Below, piece by piece: positions 37,227-48,548 of a stretch of DNA of 64,000 bases. Every line of letters starts with the position of its first letter. The first letter of the stretch is position 1. Both the position numbers and the translations under genes were made by a program. The stretch spans positions 11,092,001 through 11,156,000 of the forward strand of contig NC_003070.9 in assembly GCF_000001735.4 (NCBI RefSeq), given 5' to 3'. The DNA is from Arabidopsis thaliana. Taxonomy: Eukaryota; Streptophyta; Magnoliopsida; Brassicales; Brassicaceae. The notes under the pieces were generated by a model. The model was not told where the DNA came from. It saw nothing but the letters and a program-made list of their open reading frames with translations, and did not search any database.

Positions 37227-37329
37227 ATTACATGCTTTTTCAGGATTATGGGCCTCCCATCTCATGGGCCCATTAATCCCTTCCTAATCTCTAACAATAG
37301 AGCATGTTAGCTAATGATTCATACTTGTT

Positions 37330-37925
37330 ATGCTGCTTGTTTCTTCACAGACGGCGCAAGACTTGCAGAGGTCACGAGATGTATGCGGGCGTTGTTGTGG
37401 TTTCGGCTTCTTGGTAACGATATTCCGGCTTTGTTGTAAAGGGCTTGACTTGATTTGCATTGCAATGTTAACACTGATATCCTCTACATAGTCTAAAAAG
37501 GTGCAAATACGATTACCTCTAAAACCTTGGATTTCAACACTTTGAAGAGTTTTACTTTCCAGTACAACGAGTTATATGTATATCCCATCGACAAAACAAT
37601 GTTACCGATAGCGGAAAGATCGTGGCCAAATTTTCTCTCAGAATACAAAGAGTAGACATCTTTCGACCATTCCTGCTTATCGACATCCTCTAGAACCCGC
37701 ATAATCAACTTAAGGGGAAATCCAACATCACGAGCATACTCCACATAAATCTCACATAATTTTCCCTTATAGTTTATCAACTGATAATGGCAGTTTTCTG
37801 CACCTTCGAACTTGAATTTCTCGGACTAACAATAAAGCAAACTATCACACAAGACCTTCTTCCATCAGAATCAGAATGTTGCGCTGAGTAATACAAAAAC
37901 CCCTATGAATTAGTTTCTTCTTAGA
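37330..37925 (-). pseudogene. F-box-associated domain pseudogene
   Basis: The best piece (37780-37493) reads INYKGKLCEIYVEY, FPLKLIMRVLEDVDKQEWS and SLYSERKFGHDLSAIGNIVLSMGYTY. These match the F-box-associated region of the genes at the left of the window. Upstream, a different frame gives SDGRRSCVIVCF and SEKFKFEGAENCHYQ. Downstream, another frame gives DYVEDISVLTLQ. At least two frameshifts separate these, and the F-box itself was not found. It abuts the fold-back element. Confidence 0.75.
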
Positions 37926-38483
37926 GAAGATAAAATTAAAGAAGCAAAGTGTACAGTTCTTCGACGTGTTTTGTATTTAGTTTTAAGTAAAACAGATTTC
38001 TTTCATTGTTGGTATTGTAGCGGCTAGTGGTGGTATATATGTGGAATGTGGTTCATCAGATTTCAACGAAAAAATTTGATCGAAAGAACCTCGTCAAGAA
38101 CAACTCCGTGAAATATGGACGGCGAAGCATGGATTCCCATAACTTCGACACGCAACGAGACCTGGCTATTGACTTTTGCAGGTAAACTCGAGAATATCGC
38201 GAGAAAGAGATCAATTGGGATGTATTTTCCTCCATTCATGATGAGAAAGATCTATGAATACGAATCGCACAGACTCTTAATTAATCTCAAGAATTTGAAC
38301 CTATTCAGAGTCGGTACTAACCTAATTAAGGCCCAAGAATATTTCAATGGGTTTATTGATTTTTTCCGATGATTTGTTTTATCTTAATGGTACTCTTTTT
38401 TTTTTTTAATGATGATAATATATAGTTTCCTCTCGTATGATACATAATTGGTCCTTTAGGGTTGGGAAAAGGAATTTATAATT

Positions 38484-38552
38484 ATTGCTCGAGCTAACAA
38501 GCTATATAATTTACACACTCTATACACATACATATAATTATTAAAGCGACAT
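38484..38552 (+). repeat. Third GORDITA-like fragment (K-box exon end plus intron start)
   Basis: ATTGCTCGAGCTAACAAG, then a run like TATATAATTTACACACTCTA and ATAATTATTAAAGCGACAT, matches 30056-30125 of the chimeric gene. The donor GT appears as GC. It ends just before the hAT relic. Confidence 0.75.
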
Positions 38553-38564
38553 TATGTCTGGATA

Positions 38565-38990
38565 GGAATGGTACTAACACAATTCTTCGCCATAGTCGAC
38601 GTTGCAAATTAACTCATGGTAGTCCCTGGATGTAATAGAAAACTTGACATGATGCTATTCCGTGATTTGATTGCTGTTGCTATAATTGAGCATGATCTCC
38701 CTTTCTCATTTGTTGAATATAGAAGGATTAGGGAAGCTTTTGCATATGCTAATTCTAGTATTGAAGAGTGGAGTAGAAATATTGCAGCTGCTGATGTTCT
38801 TAAAATATTTGAGAGGGAGAAAACTAAGCTTAGAAAGATTTTGAGTGAAATTCCGGGTAAAATCTATTTGACTACTGATTTGTGGATGGCACTCACAGTG
38901 GAGGGTTATTTATGCTTAACTGCTCACTACATAGATGAGAACTGAAATTTAAAAGCAAATTAGTATCATTTTGTGCTTTTCCTCCACCTC
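38565..38990 (+). pseudogene. hAT transposase fragment
   Basis: A first frame reads NGTNTILRHSRRCKL, the end of a BED-type zinc finger. The frame then changes and continues FRDLIAVAIIEHDLPFSFVEY, ANSSIEEWSRNIAAADVLKIF, KILSEIPGKIYLTTDLWMA and VEGYLCLTAHYIDEN. A stop follows, with more conserved sequence (FCAFPPPHT) in another frame. These are N-terminal hAT transposase segments. The catalytic remainder and dimerisation domain are absent, so it is inactive. Confidence 0.85.
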
Positions 38991-39610
38991 ATACGAGATA
39001 AGTGAAAGTTTGTTTTTAGGTGTTTCAACTCGCCTTTGCCTTGTCTTGTAGATCTAGTCACTTGAGCGAGTTTGTTCTCTGTCTGAAATCATTTTCGGTT
39101 TTGTACTAACTTATTGATAGTTTAGTTTGTCAAATTTATGATTATGATTGAAGTTGTTTATCATTTGCTGAGTTTTGTTTAGCTCGTGGGATTGACGTGA
39201 GGGGGTAGGGGTAGCTATATTTCTGGGAGCGAACTCCATGTGAATATGAAGCGCCTGGATACAAGTTATGACTTGGTCTGATGCTTTGGTTTGATTAGTA
39301 GCTAGATGTGCCAATTTTGTTGTTTCATTCTCTTTGAAGTTTGCTTCTTTGGATAGTATAATAGTTAGATTTGACTTGAACAGTCACTGTCACTGAGAAG
39401 TCATTTTGATAACCCCTACTTAACTGATCATGAACAAAGCAATACTATTGCCAACACAAGTGACGTGGAACTAATTTTAATCTGTGTACCAAGTAAAATT
39501 ATTTTCTGTTATTGAAAGCATCCTCTATTGGCCACACATACAATCTACCTTTGTAGAAACCATGCAAAGGTGTGTAATCCTGAGGTATGAAAGGCGAGGG
39601 CTCCGTGTTC
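38991..39610. other. Intergenic region
   Basis: AT-rich sequence after the hAT fragment. No gene is seen. Confidence 0.45.
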
Positions 39611-40326
39611 AGGCCTGAGCAAAATATTCGTTCGATCCGTTTCGACTCGCTATTCGATTTGATTTGATTCAAAAAATCCGAATATCCATAAGATTTTGGA
39701 GCAAAGCAAATAGGAAAATGTAGTATTCGTAAAAATCGAAGCAAATAACAAATACTATTTTTTTTAAAGTCGGATATTCGCTTCGATCCGTATATATATC
39801 ATAATATAGGTTGTGGATTTGTATATGTTGGGATTTGGGCTTGTATTTGTATCCTTTGGGCATGTGTTTTTTTTTGTGACACAGTTTTTATTAGATAAGT
39901 GGAATTTTTTAAAATAAAATTGTTTCATATTTTATATTTTATCCTAAAATTGTCGTTTTAGTTTCCAATCCATCAAATATAAGAGCGACGTTTCTGTTTC
40001 CTTTCTTCGACCTTTCACTATTTTTATCACTCAATTTGGTTACATAATTTATAACCAGAAAATTTCCAGTTGCTCTCAATCTCACACTCGTAAGCCATAA
40101 GGTAAGAAATTTGAAATCATGTTAAATAATTTTTAAAAAAAAAATTTGGATGTAGCAAAGCAAAGCGGATATCCGGCAAATATCACACAAAAATCCGGAT
40201 ATTCGTATTTCTGGATATTCGGAAATTTTCGGATCAAAGCAAATAATAAAATTAAGTATTCGATTAAAACGAATCGAATAACAAATATCCCAAATTTTCC
40301 GGATATTCGCTTCGTGCCCAGGCCTA
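39611..40326. mobile_element. Non-autonomous hAT-like element with long inverted ends
   Basis: The left end reads AGGCCTGAGCAAAATATTCG. The right end, in reverse complement, reads TAGGCCTGGGCACGAAGCG. Inverted similarity continues inward for about 150-180 bp through words such as CGAATATCC, GCTTCGATCC and AAGCAAATAA. A GTGTTCA direct repeat flanks it (39605-39611 and 40327-40333), close to the 8-bp duplication of hAT elements. No transposase is encoded. Confidence 0.7.
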
Positions 40327-40685
40327 GTGTTCACTACGCAACATTAATTAGCCAACAAGTGAGATTTACGTGATGTAAAAATGAAAAAATGCACCACAAG
40401 TCACCTTTTACCTAGGGGTCTAGGTTTAGCAATACGACATATGAAATCTAAACTGCCATAACATTTTTTATTCAACTTTAACCTGAAAAGTCTCTTGCAA
40501 ACGGCTGGTTGGATCGAATGCAAGCAAAGTTATGTAGAAAGAGCAAAGACAATGCATATCGTTGTTAAATCTCTTTAGGAGATCGAGCTTCAAGTTTGTC
40601 CCCTCGTAGATCAAGAAAACAAGAAACTAAGAGATATGTACAACATGTCAATAAAAAGCACAAAGAGAGGAGACTAATTTTTACA

Positions 40686-40859
40686 TTTTTTTTTTCTTGA
40701 ATATCTGGAAGTTCAAGCCCAAAGGCCCTACATCTTCCAGAGGCGGGACTCACACCAAGTTAAATTCATCTCCTTTCGAGAAGAGATCCCTCCTAACGTG
40801 CCTCGAACTCAACTACTCCATTTGGAAGATTTATCACTCGGCTAACAGCTCGTTGGTAG
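40686..40859 (-). mobile_element. tRNA-derived SINE
   Basis: Read on the minus strand: a box A-like TTAGCCGAGTG near the 5' end, a box B-like GAGTTCGAGGC about 40 bases later, a body of ~100 bases, and a terminal poly(A) (T10 at 40686-40695). A short direct repeat TTTTTACA flanks it (40678-40685 and 40860-40867). Length, internal polymerase III boxes, poly(A) end and flanking duplication together support a SINE. It has no coding capacity. Confidence 0.75.
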
Positions 40860-40973
40860 TTTTTACACTTGTAAAGATGAAGCCCCGTCTTCGCATAAGC
40901 TTGACCAAGGCAAGATAAGTATGCTTTTTATGACACCCTTCGCCTTCACAGTAGGAGGCTTCCAAGGCACCAG

Positions 40974-41105
40974 AGCTACTGATTAAACCATCAAAATCGA
41001 AACACTAACAAAAAAATAATTATTTATTAATATGTAAACTAACCATTTCTAATTTAAAAAAGGAACTCTACTAGTCATTTCCGACAAATCAAAGCTGTGG
41101 ATAAA
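40974..41105. repeat. 133-bp dispersed direct repeat, copy 2
   Basis: Same sequence family as 33165-33297, in the same orientation. It lies about 300 bp left of the SRX promoter block. Confidence 0.85.
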
Positions 41106-41404
41106 TTCCAACACATGCATGGATCAACCTCTAAACAATCAGAAGATGAAAGAAACAGAATTACATCTGATCCCTCTCCACTCGACGCTTGCCGCAGTTC
41201 TCCATATCATCATCCATGGGAATCGTCATATCCTCCTCCTCGTCAAGGTTGTTCCAAATTTCGACAGAAACCAGCTGACGATGCATTTTCGATCGACTTT
41301 TGTTTTTTTTACAGGCCATGCCATCTGTGCTCATGATTTCATCTGTTTGGGTGGGCTTAAGTTGGGCTTTCTCAACCCAAATCTCGTTTACAAATATTTT
41401 TAAC

Positions 41405-41459
41405 GAAACGACGCCGTATTTCGAGTTAATCGACATACGTCGTCGTTTTCACTCTTTAT
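41405..41459. promoter_or_regulatory. Promoter block shared with HINT2
   Basis: GAAACGACGCC..ACATACGTCGTCGTTTT..ACTCTTTA matches 32170-32223. It lies about 60 bp upstream of the SRX start codon, a similar distance to the HINT2 copy although the genes face opposite ways. Confidence 0.6.
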
Positions 41460-41520
41460 ATTTCGTTCACAAATATTTTCAAATAAATATTATTTTTAGA
41501 GACGAGAGGAGACGGCGACA

Positions 41521-42228
41521 ATGGCGAATTTGATGATGAGATTACCAATTAGCTTGAGAAGCTTCTCTGTTTCAGCTTCTTCATCCAACGGTAACGCTCT
41601 TAAGCTCTAATACTTGCACAGTAATCTGAAATTTAAGCTTGAAATTGAAGCTGAGTCTCTGCGATTGATTTTTGATTTCAAGGTTCGCCGCCGGTGATCG
41701 GAGGATCTAGCGGCGGTGTAGGACCGATGATTGTGGAATTACCGTTGGAGAAGATACGAAGACCGTTGATGCGAACCAGATCCAACGATCAGAACAAAGT
41801 GAAAGAGCTTATGGATAGTATCCGTCAAATCGGTCTTCAAGTTCCGGTTAAGCAACTCGGTTATTCAATTCTGATTTCAAATTTCTTCGGTTCATAATTC
41901 TAATTTTGTGTTTTGTTTTTGAACAGATTGATGTGATTGAAGTTGATGGAACTTACTATGGTACTTTTCTTGTTCTTTGTGATATCTGTTCTTTGAAAGC
42001 TTATAAATGATAAATTCTTCCATTGGTTTAGGGTTCTCGGGATGTCACAGATACGAGGCGCATCAGAAGCTAGGGCTTCCAACTATACGTTGCAAAATCC
42101 GTAAAGGAACAAAGGAAACATTAAGGTATGTATGTGTTTCTTTAAAGAATGAAAATTTTGGATTGGAGACTTTAGATTTGCTTTATATTGAAGGTTCTTT
42201 GGTTTCTCACAGGCATCATCTTCGCTGA
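41521..42228 (+). CDS. SRX: Sulfiredoxin (SRX)
   Basis: Five exons: 41521-41590, 41683-41846, 41927-41960, 42032-42125 and 42213-42228, giving 125 aa. Residues 1-24 (MANLMMRLPISLRSFSVSASS) look like a chloroplast/mitochondrial transit peptide. The ParB-like sulfiredoxin domain follows: MIVELPLEKIRRPLMR, IRQIGLQVPIDVIEV and the signature FSGCHRYEAH with the catalytic cysteine (about residue 94 of the precursor). The enzyme uses ATP to reduce cysteine sulfinic acid in over-oxidised 2-Cys peroxiredoxin. The last exon is only 16 bases (RHHLR then stop). Retaining the last intron would still run open to the same stop, with extra residues, so an alternative form is conceivable. Confidence 0.95.
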
Positions 42229-45200
42229 AGAGAGTTTATACTTTTATGTATATTGTTTGTATGATAGGAACTCGAGAGTGTGTGTATGAAAGTGGCTATG
42301 TTTAAGTTAATAATTAGAACTTTGTACAATCTTTGTGACAGATCTAGTGACTGGATTCTACGATCTATTTGCACACTAATAAGTAGCTGAAACAATGGTT
42401 CAAAGAATTTGATCATAAATTGGACTTGTGATGGTCGAGATGATGAGTATAAAGAAGCTGTGTTCCTTATAGCTTGATTGATTACTTTGAAGATCTAAGC
42501 AGCGTTCCGGTGGCGTTTTGTATGAACATTATTCTTCTGTTATCGGTTAAGCTTTGTGGAGAGGGTTCTTTGGGCCAAGAATCTATCTATCCTCTTTACA
42601 GAACACTAATGAGTCATGTTCCGCATATGTTGGACGCAATAGAAAGAAGTGGGCTGCTGATTGCGTCCATGCCTAAGGGAGGTTAGAAGCTCTGGAGTGG
42701 TATGTGATTACTTCTTCATTTCTTTAGTAATTCTTCTTTGGCCGATTGATACCAGCAAGAGAAAGAGGGAAATGCTATAAGAACCATGTAACGCTAAGAG
42801 AGAAACATCTTTCTGATTAGTATAGGTGACGCATGACCTCGAGGCGAGGTTTACTTCGGTAACTCGAAGGGAACTCGTATATTTGGATGTTCTTTTTATT
42901 AGTCTGCATTCAATATCGAAGATACGATCGAGTTACCAAGTAAATTAAGAAGCAGAACTAATAGCAAAATTTACAAACGCTTGCAATTGTACAACAAATT
43001 GCAATCATATTATGGAATTTTAACCTCTCATGAACACAAACTTTCAACCACTTTAAGCACAAAACACTGAGCTTATAAGAAGTGCAGAGACAGAGTATAT
43101 AACGCGATGAAGATGATGCAAAAGATAGAGAAGTAATGAATGCAGAGCATAAACGAGGAAACCACACACTAAAGGTTTAACGAGTTACGACATATTGTAT
43201 GTTTTTAACTTGAAACACAATCTTTGTTTGACTCATCAAGTTTTCATCTTCCATATTTTATTATGGTTGTTTTTTCATTTTAATAGAGTTTGAGTTTAAA
43301 ATTTGCAACTAGCATTTAATTAAAAGGGTAAAAAACATTGTGTTTGTTTCTAACTACCAACTTTGAAATAACAATAAAATAATATAAAATGCTAGGTGGC
43401 AATGCTGATTGATGGACACAAATAATCAAGTCATTGATTTGGTTTGGTTAACGAATCTTATTCACAAACTAATTGTCAAACCAAGAAAAGACGAGTGGGG
43501 ATTATTTTGTTCGTCACACTTAATAAAGTCTAATTATCTTTTCTTATTCCAATCATGGGAGACATTAAAACATAATCACGTTTCTATGGACCCAATTATT
43601 AAATAATTTACGTCAATTATAACAACAAAAACAAGGAAAACATTTAATGGAGTTATCATGCATAGACTCGTAGCGTTATTATACTTGTTTCTTGTTTTTG
43701 TAGTTATTATGAAGACAATTGTGATGTACATAATTATATTATGAAGAGATATATCAACTAATTAGTAATGCCTTCGTTTAAAAGTTAAAATTAACAGTTC
43801 TTAGTTGAGTACTTTAATGTGGTTTTTTACTTTGTAAGGAAAAAATGTATGAAGCAAAATATATCTACGTACAACTGGAAATGATTCAATTTATGAGTAA
43901 AACACAAAACAAAAGACACTAGAGATGACAAGAGACAACACACTACTCAAGACAACTCCATCTTCCAACAAATCTTGTCATGCCAACGTCTATTTATTAC
44001 TACTTGTAAGCACATCGATTCATTAATACACTTATTTTTGTTTCTTGTCACTCCAATTTATACACTTATATACTAGTATAATTGTATCCGAACATGGGAA
44101 GTTTTGTGATTGATTAGAAGAATGTGGTGTTTTTATGCGTGGAAATATGATTGTTTTCATAAGTAAAATAATATATCAATTTTCTTCTGGTATTGATCCG
44201 GAGACTGGCACATATATGTCTAAAAAATCTATTTCGAACGTTTTATTACGAGTGTTCGCGCATGAAATCGAAGTTTTCACATAGTAATTTACAAATATGT
44301 ATAAGTGTTTTTGTGTATGCATGCATGTATGTGTGAACATGTTGGATGGATAGTGAGGGCTGAGGACAAAAAGAAAGAGGAGATGCAATAAGACAGAAGA
44401 CGCGTGCAATGAAGATTTCGGATTTGTTCGTATCCTTTTCAGTTGTCTCAGCCATTAATTCCTAAAACCCTATCTTCTCTTCTTCATCCATCTTTTTCGT
44501 TTCTAGAAAAATATCTTAATATAGTTACGTAAATATTTAGTGGTGGTATGTATAATTATGGCCCGCTTATTCAATTGAGGCAAATAACCATTTGAAGATC
44601 GAAACTCTATTATGTATTTCTTTTAACGAAGGAGAAATATGAATAGACAAAAACAAAAGTTTACAATGGTAGATTTTAGTAGGTGTGCCAACTATTAATT
44701 TCCTTCTATGATTGAAGTTGTAGGTTAAAATAGATAACTAATGCCATTCTATTCATGTAAACATATGGTGTTAAACTGTTAACCATTTAACCGTTAATTT
44801 ATACCATCTACTGCTAAAAATTTAGAAACAATTGTACCATATCATATGTCAACTAAACTATTTTCATTATTTATGCCATTTGGAACACTTGATTGTTAAT
44901 AAAGAATTTCAATATAAACTATTTAAACTAATATATCATAGAAAGACGACAAAAAAATACTCGACATATTTGTTATTCTCTTAATAAGGATTTAATTTAG
45001 CTAAAAATGAAAAAAATTGAGTGTCAAAAACATTAATAATACTTGAATGAAACTGTCCAAACACATATTCTCCTAAATTCCCAAGGAAAATATCTTACAT
45101 TGATAGATTATTTATATAATTAAGAAATATTAATATATAGATTAACCGATATTTTTAAACTATAACAAAATATCATGATCCCAACTGTATTATATTGACA

Positions 45201-45539
45201 TTTTATCGTATACCAAAATTAAATACACATGTTGACAAAAAAATAGAAACAAAAAATACACAATTGTGGTCCATTTATCCAAACAAGGATCTGTGTAACG
45301 TGTATTATTATAATTTCTTATTTAAATAGTTATTCAAAGTTGCTGTTGGTGATAATTTTTTGTTATATACATATGTGTGTGTGTGTGAGAAAGAGAAGAA
45401 TCTCGATTAAGATTATCAAGCTGAGCATTTTTCCTGTCTCTTTTCTTCTTGTTAATGTTTGCTCTCTCCTAAAAACTCAAATCTTGAAAAAAGCTTCACA
45501 AGGAGGCATTTCTCTTCTCATTCTTTTTCAATTATCTAT
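42229..45539. other. Intergenic region, MIR167D upstream
   Basis: It begins with the SRX 3' untranslated region. An open frame at 42474-42686 has no recognisable domain. The rest is AT-rich. The last few hundred bases, with a (TG)n run near 45374-45388, probably include the MIR167D promoter and primary-transcript leader. No protein gene is seen. Confidence 0.5.
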
Positions 45540-45905
45540 GTTGGTTTTTAGAAGCTGAAGCTGCCAGCATGATCTGGTAATCGCTACATACGACATACAC
45601 ACATCACTAAACTTCTTTATAATTTATGCACACACATACAGCTCTTAATGGCCACAACTCAAAGTTATAATTAGTGCATGATCTCTAGTTATTTGACTGC
45701 TTTTAATATATGTTTATGGATTCACGCATGTGTGTGTATGTACATAATTTACATGCATGCACTTTGTGTATGGTACACATCAATTTGAACCCGTTCAAAA
45801 TTCTGTTTTTATTAGTATATATATAGATGTATGTGGTGTGTGTGTCAGTGTGTGTGTGTGTTTATAGATAGTAGTACTAGGTCATCCTGCAGCTTCAGTC
45901 ACTAA
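45540..45905 (+). ncRNA. MIR167D: microRNA precursor miR167d
   Basis: The 22-nt miR167 sequence (starts TGAAGCTGCCAGCATG) is at 45556-45577 on the 5' arm. The pairing strand, GGTCATCCTGCAGCTTCAGTC-like, is at about 45879-45899. The two arms pair along TGAAGCTGC with small bulges, and about 300 nt of loop separates them, which is long for a plant precursor. The loop holds (TG)n runs near 45836-45861. miR167 guides cleavage of ARF6 and ARF8 mRNAs in auxin-dependent flower and ovule development. Its position between SRX and the CX9C gene agrees with my memory of MIR167D (At1g31173). Confidence 0.95.
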
Positions 45906-48548
45906 ATCACCAACAATGCAAAAAAGATATAAACACTTCATTTCATGAGAAAGGCGTTTCCGCCTTAACTTTTACGATCCCTCTATCACCATTGGAGAGG
46001 TAACGATACATTTACTTGTCATTTTCTTAATTTTACTTCCTATAGTAAATCCAATCCAATTATGTGTTATTTTCAAAGTATCACATCTTCATTCTCCGAA
46101 ATATACGCATATATGTCTTAGTTACTGTGTATAATCAATATGTCCACAAGTTCATGTTTGTTGGTAGCTAGCGACGCGTTTACATGTGCCTATGTGTTTC
46201 TTTCTCTTGACCTATTATACTTAGATCTATTATTAAATAAACATATATCTTGTGACAAAGAAAAAAAAGAAGCGTATTAGTTTAGTGACAAGACCCATGA
46301 TATTAACAACAATTTATCTTATATTGGAGACTTAGGAAATATTTCAATAAAATATATATAAGTTATTAATGAACTTAAATACAATTGGCTTGTTACACAT
46401 CACTCTAATCCATGTGATAGATGTTCTACAAAATATACGTTTTTATTTTAACATGGAATCTTATGATTGCTTTATTGTACATACAATGAGAGCTAATAGA
46501 TCAAACTTGTTTGAATGTAAATAATTTGGAATCTTTTTTGTGGGGATATAGAGTTGGGTTTTATAATCTCCTCGAGTTAGAAACAAGCATTATTGGTTTT
46601 AGATACATCTAAGATTAATCTTGCATACTATTGCCATTTTTTTGGCTGATTGTTACTCATATATAGTTCGACCAGAGAAAAATCAACGTCTACACTTTTC
46701 ATGTACAACTGACTACGGCTCAAGCCTTCTCTAATATAGATTGTGCCATATGCAAATGTAACCAATCATCGACATTGAGATTCTCTGCTTTGATCAGCAA
46801 CTTCTGTTTGTTTTAAAGATTCTTAATTGAAGGATTCATAATGGAATTTTTTTTTAAGATCGTGAAGATTATACTTCCTTATAGTTTGGTTTTAAAGATG
46901 TAAAATTTATTTCATATGGTTTCTGATGTCTTTTGATCATTTGTAAGTATATTAGTTGTTTGTGCAAACAATATTACTAGTTCCATGCATCGATACATAT
47001 TTGATTAAGAACATTCGCCAAATGGTCAATACAATGGGGTATCAGATCAAAGATACAAACCAAATTAAGACCCTTGGAATCTGTAACAAATATGGTGCTG
47101 GAGATAGATATCACAATTCATAATAATTAATTATAGGATTTATAATCACCATTTTAATATTGATGTATCAATTAATGGAAACAATTGCACGGACCTACTT
47201 GCAGTATATGCAAAATGAAATTGGTTTGAGCTATGTTTTGGTATTAACTTGCTTTGTAACGTTTGAATCTTTTTTTCTAAATATATTCACATTTTAATAT
47301 AACATTGTACAATTACAGATGTATGAGAACTATAATATCTAAACAAAGCCATGATTAATGACAAATAATAAATTTTCGAAAGTGAATATATTATTATAGA
47401 ACTTAATTATTTATTTAAAAAGTAAAAACTAATCATAACTCATGAAGTAAAAAAATAGTTGGTCTAGCCAATTGCAAAGTAGTCACATATAACCACTTCG
47501 GTTAAGACATTGGCAAAGATCAAAAAGTCACAAACATACTTTTTTCTCTGGTTGACTAAATCGTCGAACCACCACATGTAATTAATTTGACTTAAACTAA
47601 CAATTAAAAAGTAAAAATAAAAAGAATAGTGGTATTTTACTGATGGGAGGACATTTTTCCAACGATTATTTTGTTTCACGAGAAAATGACTATGTACGAA
47701 ATCTTCATATATGTGAGAAATCGGTTTTAGTCAACTCACGACTTGGGCCAGATTTGGAAGTTTAATTCTTTAGAACATTTTCAACGGGAGTTCTCTTGAA
47801 TAATTAGATGGATTCTCTTGAATTAGTAGAATAAAAATAAATATAAACGGATTAAAAAACAGAGAACTAGCTCTCTCAAAAGAGTTTCGACTTTTGAGTA
47901 AGTGATAGAACCGGACATGTGTCAAATAGATAAAATAATACATGACGTAAAAAACAAAAACAAAAAATGTATTAGGAAAATAGTTACCTTACTTTTAATT
48001 TACTTATCTATATGTCGTGATTTCTGGTTGGTTGCCTTCAGAGACGAGGACATGAGAAATGAGACCTCTGTAAATACTGCTACTAGTTTGTATAAAACCA
48101 AAACACTAAAGATTGTAGCATCAAGTTGTATTGTAAGCGTCACTCTGAATTTGTTATTGTAAAGAAAACATTCTACGCAGACAATATCAGATCAAATAAC
48201 ATCATTGTCTAAGCAAATCACTTATTTTTATTTTTTTTAATTGGAAATTAAGAATCATCTCTTTTAATTTTAGTGTCTCAAATTTTAAACTACATTTTCT
48301 ACCGGTTGTCATTATTTCTTATGTTTTGCATATATTTTTCTTATGTTTTGCTCATTTATGTATATTTTGCTAGTTGAATTTTTTGTTCAAAATTTCCAGT
48401 ATTTATAACATATTCAATTTTAAATTTAGCATTAATTTTTTAATAAATTTAATTTGATATTTTGAATTTGTTTAATTATTTTGTTTTTATATAATGATAT
48501 AATGTGTGTTAAAAAAGTGGGTTTGACTCTATTAACAAAGAGATAAAT
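45906..48548. other. Intergenic region
   Basis: AT-rich, no protein gene. A decayed copy of the TIR element family seen at 10331 lies at 47771-47906. Confidence 0.5.
47771..47906. mobile_element. Relic related to the TIR element at 10331
   Basis: AGAACATTTTCAACGGGAGT (compare GAGCATCTCCAATGG at the other element), then TTCTCTTGA, GGATTAAAAAACAGAGA and AGCTCTCTC. These words are in the same order as at 10331-10450. No right end was found. Confidence 0.5.

Larger units (their letters stand above)
36987..37296. mobile_element. Fold-back element with TG..CA ends and 5-bp duplication
   Basis: A 310-bp element beginning TGTTAGAGATT and ending AATCTCTAACA, flanked by ATAGA at 36982-36986 and 37297-37301. 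Its two arms (about 130 bp each) are close inverted copies around a short centre near 37126-37155. TG..CA ends with a 5-bp duplication are typical of LTR-retroelement integration, while the inverted arms are typical of fold-back elements. Each arm has a GTCCCACATCG box followed by TATATAA. No protein is encoded. Confidence 0.85.

Noticed and set aside
38115-38372. 85-codon frame starting MDGEAWIPITSTRNE
   Set aside because: The N-terminus hints at an F-box gene start, but the body matches nothing I know. It lies between relics.
41161-41436. Minus-strand frame ending with an acidic DEEEDMTIPMDDDMEN stretch
   Set aside because: It looks protein-like, but it overlaps SRX upstream sequence, and no start, splice or family supports a gene.
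42474-42686. 70-codon frame downstream of SRX
   Set aside because: No domain recognised. It may be SRX 3' untranslated or intergenic sequence.
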